Shown here: positions 58,396 to 64,000 of the stretch, piece by piece
Layout of the letters: each line of letters opens with the position of its first letter
Position numbering within the stretch: the first letter of the stretch is position 1
Assembly (NCBI RefSeq): GCF_019550795.1
Contig: NZ_CP080545.1
Location: forward strand, 4,622,001 to 4,686,000
Source of the DNA: Paenibacillus sp. sptzw28
GTDB lineage: Bacteria; Bacillota; Bacilli; Paenibacillales; Paenibacillaceae
Direction: 5' to 3'
DNA length: 64,000 nt
The notes under the pieces: model-generated
Database searches by the model: none
Seen by the model: the letters and a program-made list of their open reading frames with translations, nothing else
Told to the model about the DNA's origin: nothing
Made by a program: the position numbers and the translations under genes

Positions 58396-59610
58396 ATGGA
58401 CGTCATATTATCCGTAATGTTGTTATTATTGCAGGTTTTCAACGGCGGCGGGGTGCACGCAGGACAAGAAAGCGCTTCAGCAAGCAAGATGCTAAGTTCG
58501 TTATTTCTGGCACCGATAATGCACGGCTCAGGTATACCGGTTCCCGGGCCGACCGCGCCGGAAACCCCGAATCGGGAAGGAGCCGGGACTTCATCGGTCA
58601 AGTACGACCCTCAGCCGGACGCGCCTAAGATTAAAGGAATCTACGTAACCGCACACAGTGCGGGAGGCTCGCGGATGGAATCGCTGTTAAAGCTTTTGGA
58701 TGATACCGATTTGAATGGAATGGTTATCGATTTGAAGGACGACAACGGCTATATCACTTTTCCGACGGACAATGCCGAGCTTCTCAAGCTTGGTACGCCG
58801 CAGAAATATATTCGCGACATTAAGGGTTTAATGGAACGGCTCAAGAAGCACGATGTCTACCCTATCGGCCGGGTAGTCGTCTTTAAAGACACTGTGCTGG
58901 CCCGCAAACATCCCGAGCTGTCGTTCCGCCGCAAGGATGGTTCGATCTGGGAGAACGGCAAGAAGGACAGCTTTGTGAACCCGTACCGAAAAGAGGTGTG
59001 GGATTACAACATTGCCGTCGCTAAAGAAGCGGTAAAGCTCGGTTTTAAAGAAATTCAGTTCGATTATGTGCGTTTCCCGGAGGGTTTCGAGAAGAAAGCG
59101 GACTCACTTGTGTACGACAAAACCAAAGAAAGCCGCGTCGACACCGTGGCGGAGTTCGTCAAATATGCGAAATCCCAGCTGGAGCCTCTCGGCGCACGCG
59201 TATCGGTCGATATATTCGGCTACGCCGCATCCGTGCCTGCGGCCGAGGGAATCGGTCAGGATTTCGTGAAAATTTCCAAGCATGTCGATATTATCTGCCC
59301 GATGGTGTATCCAAGCCATTACAGCACCGATTGGTTCAAACTGAAGGATCCGGATAAAAACCCGTACGAAACAATTAAAGGCTCCATGATCGATACGCAT
59401 AAGAAGCTTGATCCGATCGGCTCTTACAAGCCGGTAATCCGGCCCTGGATTCAAGATTTCACCGCGAGCTGGCTGGGAAAGGGGCATTATATCAAATATG
59501 GCGCGAGCGAGGTTCAAGCCCAAATCAAGGCGCTTCACGACACGGGTATAGATGAATTTCTGCTTTGGAATGCAGGGAATAAGTATTCGGCCGGCGTCAA
59601 TTATAAATAA
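58396..59610 (+). CDS. Putative secreted glycoside hydrolase, DUF4015 (GHL-type TIM barrel)
   Basis: A 404-residue protein with an N-terminal hydrophobic signal (ILSVMLLLLQVFNGGGVHAG), a Pro/Gly-rich linker to residue 75, then a TIM-barrel domain: KIKGIYVTAHSAGG, LNGMVIDLKDDNGYITF, YPIGRVVVFKD, DGSIWENGKKDSFVNPYRKEV in part, GFKEIQFDYVRFP (catalytic-type Asp), VSVDIFGYA, DIICPMVYPSHY and GIDEFLLWNAGN. This is the DUF4015 family of predicted glycosidases, often cell-wall related. GGGGGAG six bases before the ATG; TATAAT at 58360-58365 may be its -10. Substrate unknown. Confidence 0.9.
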   Translation: MDVILSVMLLLLQVFNGGGVHAGQESASASKMLSSLFLAPIMHGSGIPVPGPTAPETPNREGAGTSSVKYDPQPDAPKIKGIYVTAHSAGGSRMESLLKLLDDTDLNGMVIDLKDDNGYITFPTDNAELLKLGTPQKYIRDIKGLMERLKKHDVYPIGRVVVFKDTVLARKHPELSFRRKDGSIWENGKKDSFVNPYRKEVWDYNIAVAKEAVKLGFKEIQFDYVRFPEGFEKKADSLVYDKTKESRVDTVAEFVKYAKSQLEPLGARVSVDIFGYAASVPAAEGIGQDFVKISKHVDIICPMVYPSHYSTDWFKLKDPDKNPYETIKGSMIDTHKKLDPIGSYKPVIRPWIQDFTASWLGKGHYIKYGASEVQAQIKALHDTGIDEFLLWNAGNKYSAGVNYK

Positions 59611-59639
59611 TGCATCAGCTATTATTCTTATAGTTCAAG

Positions 59640-59699
59640 TAAAAACGCCCTGCGCAGCTGGTTCGACAGTTTTGCTGTCTTACGGCTATGCAGGGCGTT
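59640..59699. terminator. Bidirectional terminator
   Basis: AACGCCCTGC/GCAGGGCGTT stem (59644-59653 with 59690-59699); T-rich on both sides (TTCTTTG on plus, TTTTTAC on minus). It ends the DUF4015 gene and the convergent reductase gene. Confidence 0.88.
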
Positions 59700-59714
59700 C
59701 TTTGTTGACGCGTG

Positions 59715-60248
59715 CTAACCTTGCAGCTTCGCCGCCATTTCCAAGAAATAATTAAGCGTTCGTGTAACGCGAAGCCGAACGTCCTGTCCGGCCGGCTCGC
59801 CATTCTCGGCAAACTCGCGCTGCGCACCGCCGACAGAAATCCACTCCGGGCAGTTGATTCCATGCACGTTACGGACAATGGTCTGCAAATGCTGCAGCGA
59901 GCTGACGCCCACAGGGCCTCCCGCAGCGCTGACCGATAAAACCGCTTTGCCGTCAAAGTGGTCAAATCCCAGGTAATCAAGCGCGTTTTTGAGTACGCCG
60001 GAAACACTTCCATGGTACTCCGGCGTGGAGAGGACGATCGCATCCGCTTCAAGCACTGCTTCACTCATTGCAGCCACTTCAGCGTGTAATTCAGTGTCGT
60101 CGGGCGAATAAAGCGGAAGGCGCCGCTCATATAAATCGATAAAGGATACCTGGTGTCCCTTCTCTTCGATAAGCTTCATCAAGTATTGACTGACTCTGGT
60201 GCTTGCTGCTCCTGCGCGGTTGCTGCCCGTAATGATTGCAATATGCAT
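59715..60248 (-). CDS. NADPH-dependent FMN reductase family protein
   Basis: A 177-residue flavodoxin-like oxidoreductase: phosphate-binding loop ITGSNRAGAASTRVSQYL, the LSTPEYHGSVSGVLKNALDYLG motif of NADPH-dependent FMN/azoreductases, and SVSAAGGPVGVSSLQHL. It would reduce FMN or a quinone/azo compound in the cytoplasm. Start 60248 (MHIAIITGSNR) is supported by GGAGAG ten bases upstream; the frame is open 21 codons further without support. Confidence 0.92.
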   Translation of the reverse strand: MHIAIITGSNRAGAASTRVSQYLMKLIEEKGHQVSFIDLYERRLPLYSPDDTELHAEVAAMSEAVLEADAIVLSTPEYHGSVSGVLKNALDYLGFDHFDGKAVLSVSAAGGPVGVSSLQHLQTIVRNVHGINCPEWISVGGAQREFAENGEPAGQDVRLRVTRTLNYFLEMAAKLQG

Positions 60249-60330
60249 TCTCCCTATTCTCTCCTTCCATAACTTTACATACATGGTAGTCTGTTTTGTT
60301 ATGTTAGTCAATGCTATTTACTTCGCTTGA

Positions 60331-60537
60331 TTATTCATTGTGCGCGATGAAGTAGCCGGTTCCCGGCTCCGGCCGCTTCTTTTCCACAACGGCAACTGAT
60401 TTCAATACCGGCATTTTTATATAATGGCGGGCGACATGGCTCTCCACCAAGGAAAATGCCTGTTCGTCGGTTTGCGCAAGCAGAATAAGATGCGCAGAGT
60501 TACCTTCCATTTCAATCTCGATTTTATATAGGAACAT
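60331..60537 (-). CDS. DUF3906 family protein
   Basis: A 68-residue protein, MFLYKIEIEMEGNSAHLILL... with DEQAFSLVESHVARHYIKMP and KSVAVVEKKRPEPGTGYFI, fitting the small DUF3906 family of Bacillales. GGAGAG nine bases before the ATG. It lies just downstream of pfkA but behind pfkA's terminator. Function unknown. Confidence 0.85.
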   Translation of the reverse strand: MFLYKIEIEMEGNSAHLILLAQTDEQAFSLVESHVARHYIKMPVLKSVAVVEKKRPEPGTGYFIAHNE

Positions 60538-60564
60538 GCGCGTCAGCTCTCCTTTTGCAAAATT

Positions 60565-60618
60565 AAAGCCTTATACCGGTGAATGCAAATTCGTCTTCTA
60601 GCGCCGGTATAAGGCTTT
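60565..60618 (-). terminator. Terminator of pfkA
   Basis: A 15-bp perfect stem (60565-60579 with 60604-60618... within one base) around a 24-base loop, nine bases past the pfkA stop, with AATTTTG after it on the minus strand. Confidence 0.8.
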
Positions 60619-60626
60619 TATGTTGA

Positions 60627-61595
60627 TTATTGTGATAAACGAAGTGCAAGATTGTACAGTTCCATGTTGAACGGTTTTTTCGTGCTTACCACTTTCTCGA
60701 TATCCGTAACGGTTAGTTCTCCCCTTATAATGCCGCAAGCTTTGCCGGAATCGCCCTCCATGAGCTTACGAACCGCAAAGTCACCAAGCTGACTGGCCAA
60801 AATTCGGTCATTGTGCGTTGGATTGCCGCCGCGTTGGATATGACCGAGCACGGTAACACGCGGTTCCAAACCGCATTCATCCGTTAACCCCCGGCCAATC
60901 TGATCGCCCGTGCTTGCGCCCTCGGCCACTACGATAATACTATGCCGTTTGCCCGCCATGAAATTTTCTTTCATCCGGTTTGCCACTTCTTTGATATCAA
61001 AAGGCACTTCAGGTACGATAATTGTCTCCGCGCCGCTTGCAAGTCCTGCGAACAAGGCAATATCCCCGCAGCGGCGGCCCATAACTTCAACGATCGATGA
61101 ACGTTCGTGCGAGGTCATCGTATCGCGCAGCTTATTGATTGCGTCGACCACGATGCTGACCGCCGTGTCGAAGCCGATCGTAAAATCGGTGAACGGAATA
61201 TCGTTATCGATCGTGCCCGGCAAGCCCATCGTTTTAATACCCAGCTTACTGAGTTTATTCGCGCCTTGATAGGAACCGTCTCCTCCAATGACGACCAGGC
61301 CGTCGATACCCCGCTCGCGAAGCACCTCGGCACCCTTACGCTGGCCTTCCTCGGACAGAAACTCTTTGCAGCGGGCGGTTTGCAGAATCGTTCCTCCGCG
61401 TTGAATTATATCCCCAACGCTGCGGAGATCCATTTGTCTTAAATCGTTGTTAAGCAGCCCCTGATACCCCCGTTGGACCCCGTAAACCTCCAATCCATGG
61501 TAGAGTGCGCTGCGCACTACCGCCCGCACGGCCGCATTCATACCCTGCGAATCGCCGCCGCTTGTAAGAACGGCAATAGATTTCACTTCCGACAT
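60627..61595 (-). CDS. pfkA: ATP-dependent 6-phosphofructokinase
   Basis: Phosphorylates fructose 6-phosphate in glycolysis. LTSGGDSQGMNAAVRA (the usual GGDAPG reads GGDSQG here), VVIGGDGSYQGA with Gly after GGD pointing to ATP rather than pyrophosphate, catalytic PGTIDNDIPFTDFTIGFDTA, VMGRRCGDIALFAGLA, and LGHIQRGGNPTHNDRILAS. 322 residues, as in B. subtilis PfkA. Start 61595 set by GAGGAG at 9 bases. It is not next to pyk or accA, the usual partners, but follows the terpene synthase gene by 39 bases on the same strand. The serine/glutamine change in the P-loop suggests a paralogue. Confidence 0.95.
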   Translation of the reverse strand: MSEVKSIAVLTSGGDSQGMNAAVRAVVRSALYHGLEVYGVQRGYQGLLNNDLRQMDLRSVGDIIQRGGTILQTARCKEFLSEEGQRKGAEVLRERGIDGLVVIGGDGSYQGANKLSKLGIKTMGLPGTIDNDIPFTDFTIGFDTAVSIVVDAINKLRDTMTSHERSSIVEVMGRRCGDIALFAGLASGAETIIVPEVPFDIKEVANRMKENFMAGKRHSIIVVAEGASTGDQIGRGLTDECGLEPRVTVLGHIQRGGNPTHNDRILASQLGDFAVRKLMEGDSGKACGIIRGELTVTDIEKVVSTKKPFNMELYNLALRLSQ

Positions 61596-61634
61596 GTCGA
61601 TCCACTCCTCTTTTTGTCTCTTCAAAGCTGTATA

Positions 61635-62714
61635 TTAAGATTGCTGCATCCTGATCCAAACACTGTTCCCCCAAAAAAATAACCGCGTTAAGGGGCTTTT
61701 TCTCATCAAATGCTTGGATACGCGCCTTACGTCGTCTTGTTCCCTTACCTTCGGGTCGGACAAATACAAGGCCAGCAGCCCTTCTATAATCATGCGGTGA
61801 AACCCCGGCGCGGGAAGCGCCTGAACATCCCGGCGAGCACGTCTGGCGATCTCGCCGATTCGCTCCACAAGCCTGGACTGATCGTCATAATAGTTGCAGA
61901 AATTCAAATCGCCGCCTTCGCGGTCTTCTTCCTGATCGATTAAATAATCGAGCATGATATGAAGACTGCATATATGAGGAAAGTAGGCGTCCCGAATCAT
62001 TATAGCGTCCGACACCGTCAATCCTTCTTCGGCCGCGGCCAGAAATAACATGAACATACCGAGCGTTGAACCGGTGGCAGCGGCGAATTCATTCCAGTGC
62101 AAGCCCGGAACCTTGTGGCTGTGCTTCTCCCACCAGGCTAGCAGCAGCGGTTCGCGGCGGTCCTTCACGATATGCTTGTACACCTGCAAATCCCCGTACA
62201 AGCCTACGAGCTCGGATACAAATGGCTGAACGCTGGCATAGGAAGGAAGCCTATTCACGCACGATTGGCATGTGCGTACCAGCTCATGCAAATAACCGCC
62301 GTCTTCGCGCTCGCTGCGCAGCGCATAATAGTCGCGAAGCGGCGCATTCGGGTTTACGGCATCCAGCATCGACTGATGAAGCAGCCGGAAGTCGCCCTCG
62401 TCCAGCGAAGTGCTGCGGTCGCATAAGTTATCCAAATAGTCGCTTATTGTCTGCAAGGCGACAATGAGCGGAATCAATATATGACGCTTGCCTAAGTTGG
62501 CCGCGGCATATACGCCCCCTCCTTCGCAGTGAAACTGCTTGTTGGTCATGCTTGCAAGAGCCTGCGTCCTCAATTCCGTGTCTGGAATAAGCTCCGCGAT
62601 CGTCCGCAGACGCCGAAGCTCCGATCTGACTTCCGGCAGCACATATTTATAAACCCGGTACATAAGCAGTACGGGCGTTCTCGGCACATGGCGAGCACGA
62701 GCTGGCATCGGCAT
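61635..62714 (-). CDS. ytpB: Tetraprenyl-beta-curcumene synthase (YtpB, DUF2600)
   Basis: A 359-residue terpene synthase of the YtpB family, which cyclises C35 heptaprenyl diphosphate in sesquarterpene synthesis. Helical throughout; FHCEGGGVYAAANLGKR, the Asp-rich ISDYLDNLCDR, GLHWNEFAAATGSTLGMF and HIMLDYLIDQEEDREGGDLNF (shown in part) are its landmarks. Start 62714: AGGAGG lies 8 bases upstream and overlaps the more upstream ATG at 62735, which is therefore unlikely. Probably co-transcribed with pfkA and the small gene upstream. Confidence 0.92.
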   Translation of the reverse strand: MPMPARARHVPRTPVLLMYRVYKYVLPEVRSELRRLRTIAELIPDTELRTQALASMTNKQFHCEGGGVYAAANLGKRHILIPLIVALQTISDYLDNLCDRSTSLDEGDFRLLHQSMLDAVNPNAPLRDYYALRSEREDGGYLHELVRTCQSCVNRLPSYASVQPFVSELVGLYGDLQVYKHIVKDRREPLLLAWWEKHSHKVPGLHWNEFAAATGSTLGMFMLFLAAAEEGLTVSDAIMIRDAYFPHICSLHIMLDYLIDQEEDREGGDLNFCNYYDDQSRLVERIGEIARRARRDVQALPAPGFHRMIIEGLLALYLSDPKVREQDDVRRVSKHLMRKSPLTRLFFWGNSVWIRMQQS

Positions 62715-62741
62715 TGTTGGCGCCCTCCTTGACACATTCCT

Positions 62742-63059
62742 TTAGGAATGGCGCCGCGTTTCAATCTCCTGATTGATGCGGTACCAAATATGCAAATCGT
62801 TAATGCGGCTTGCCAGTTCCGCAATATCGGCATTTATTGTACAGGAAGTCTCGAAATCTTCTTCCTCGTTTAATTGCGCCTGTTTCGTATTAATTAAGCG
62901 CTCGAGCGCAAAAACCCGGTCCGGGATGGTACCGCGAATAACTTCCCAACGGGTAACGATATCCGCTTGCTCTTGATCGTTGTAACACTCCCACTCACGA
63001 TTCAGTTCGGGCAGCGCGATACCAAGCCGTTCGTTCCATATGAAAAATTGGTTCACCAT
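62742..63059 (-). CDS. Hypothetical protein, about 105 residues
   Basis: MVNQFFIWNERLGIALPELNREWECYND... with helical, charged character and ending SRINDLHIWYRINQEIETRRHS. The open frame extends to 63173, but that part reads poorly and the G-run (GGGGG) upstream of 63059 can act as a ribosome site; the longer form (143 residues) is possible. 27 bases upstream of ytpB, so the three genes to pfkA may form an operon. No family recognised. Confidence 0.65.
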   Translation of the reverse strand: MVNQFFIWNERLGIALPELNREWECYNDQEQADIVTRWEVIRGTIPDRVFALERLINTKQAQLNEEEDFETSCTINADIAELASRINDLHIWYRINQEIETRRHS

Positions 63060-63217
63060 GTAAAACCCCCAACCAATAATGTACCATTTCAGAACGCACA
63101 AATCCAGAGCGAAATCTTGTTCGTTCGGTTCGTTTACACAATCTGGAAGAGGTGGTTTGAGTTCGGGTGTCATTTATTGCCACCGTAAAGTTCTGCACTC
63201 TGCAGCGCCCTCATCCG

Positions 63218-63226
63218 TGCTATACT
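63218..63226 (+). promoter_or_regulatory. Extended -10 promoter of the MFS gene
   Basis: TGCTATACT (TG at 63218, TATACT 63221-63226), 43 bases before the ATG at 63269; no clear -35. Confidence 0.5.
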
Positions 63227-63268
63227 GATGTACAAAGTAATGGATATGGATATGGAGTGACAGAGATT

Positions 63269-64000
63269 ATGGGTTTATCAAGTTCCGGTTCGGGGCCAAC
63301 CGCAGCACTTACGGGGGCCGTGAAATCGTCTACCGCTTCTAAGGAAGCAAACCTGCTGAGAAGCTTCAGCTTTGCCGTGTATATGACACAAGCGATTGTC
63401 GTCTCGTATTTTCCTCTCTACTTCCTCGACCGGGGGTTTTCGGCTTCCCAAATCGGAATTATATATGCCACCGGACCGTTTATCTCCGTTTTTGCCAATC
63501 TGCTGTTTGGTGCCGCCAGCGATAAGTACCGCACCATCAAGAAAATATTAGTCTCTTTATTAATCGGACAGTTCCTCATGGTATCTTTGCTTTTTTCAAC
63601 CGACTCCTTTATACTCATTTGCTTTCTCATGCTTGCCTTTTATTTTTGCCAGACGCCGATGAATCCACTAAGCGACAGCCTCATCCTTCTGTCCAGCCAA
63701 TTTACGGGTACGCCTTATGCGCTCGTCCGCATTTTCGGCTCGCTGGGCTTCGCTTTTATGGCCTTCTTCATGGGGCAGCTTCTGAGGTTCACCGGGTCCT
63801 CATCCACTTTGATTTTCTGCCTGTGCAGCGTAGGGATTTCCTTCATGTTCTCGCTTGGGCTTAAAGACTATCAGGGATCGCTGCGAAAAATTGAATTCTC
63901 CGGCTTTTACAAGCTGCTGCGTAAGCCTGAGATCGTCGCCTTTTTCGTCCTCATATTGATAATTTCGATCTCTCACCGAATGTATGAAGGTTTTCTGGCC
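63269..64000 (+). CDS. MFS transporter, PPP/MFS_1-like family (partial)
   Basis: 244 codons before the window ends; no stop. After a Ser/Thr-rich 25-residue N-terminus come spans typical of the 12-span major facilitator fold: FAVYMTQAIVVSYFPLYF, GIIYATGPFISVFANLLFG followed by the loop-2 motif ASDKYRTIKK, ILVSLLIGQFLMVSLLF, FILICFLMLAFYFCQTPM, RIFGSLGFAFMAFFMG. The MNPLSDSLIL stretch is common in the phenylpropionate permease-like (PPP) group. Substrate unknown. Confidence 0.88.
   Translation, partial: MGLSSSGSGPTAALTGAVKSSTASKEANLLRSFSFAVYMTQAIVVSYFPLYFLDRGFSASQIGIIYATGPFISVFANLLFGAASDKYRTIKKILVSLLIGQFLMVSLLFSTDSFILICFLMLAFYFCQTPMNPLSDSLILLSSQFTGTPYALVRIFGSLGFAFMAFFMGQLLRFTGSSSTLIFCLCSVGISFMFSLGLKDYQGSLRKIEFSGFYKLLRKPEIVAFFVLILIISISHRMYEGFLA

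Overview
The window looks like a chromosomal segment of a spore-forming, aerobic, polysaccharide-degrading Bacillota, most likely a Paenibacillus or close relative. Reasons: pro-sigma-K, YmaF, YitT, YtpB and DUF3906 proteins are Bacillales markers; the CUT1 sugar importers of LplB/LplC/YtcQ type, YesM/YesN two-component pairs and a membrane-bound YesS/YtdP-type AraC regulator are typical of Paenibacillus; Shine-Dalgarno sites are strong (GGAGG) and TTG/GTG starts are frequent. Almost all of the first 44 kb is on the minus strand. No rRNA or tRNA gene and no CRISPR array was seen.

Layout. 1-2.5 kb: start of a sugar ABC importer (binding lipoprotein, permease, edge of a second permease). 2.8-4.5 kb: a decayed patch with a fragment of a YjfF-type sugar permease fused to a truncated, frameshifted IS3-family element that interrupts another small ORF. 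4.6-8.6 kb: uninterrupted sigK, a WYL-domain regulator, ymaF and small hypothetical genes. 8.9-23.7 kb: a catabolic locus that by content handles rhamnogalacturonan/pectin-type oligosaccharides: sensor kinase and AraC-type response regulator, LplB/LplC permeases, binding lipoprotein, membrane AraC regulator, then a separate operon of TIM-barrel isomerase, an unrecognised 584-residue protein and a GH105 unsaturated glucuronyl/galacturonyl hydrolase. A 13-bp direct repeat lies upstream of that last operon. 23.8-28.2 kb: MerR regulator with a SRPBCC protein, and a secreted GH74 xyloglucanase with ricin-type repeats. 28.2-36.6 kb: a single 2782-residue cyclic beta-glucan synthase-like enzyme, divergent from a LytTR protein that has a cre-like site at its promoter. 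37-39 kb: isomerase, a 30-codon TTG-start gene, a MarR regulator.

39-44 kb: urease operon ureABCFGD without ureE; UreG carries histidine-rich ends, and a TnrA/GlnR box sits at activator distance from the promoter. 44.4-64 kb is mostly housekeeping or mixed: ilvD, polysaccharide deacetylase, AI-2E-family exporter, class B PBP, LysR, rhomboid, tpx with a PerR-like box, a probable 6S RNA, a YesL-like membrane protein, cshA, YitT, a DUF4015 glycosidase, FMN reductase, pfkA, a YtpB-type terpene synthase and the start of an MFS transporter.

The most unusual non-coding signal is a family of tandem hairpin repeats (42-bp and 38-bp units, and a diverged third set) placed directly before the ribosome binding sites of the PBP, YesL-like and ureA genes.
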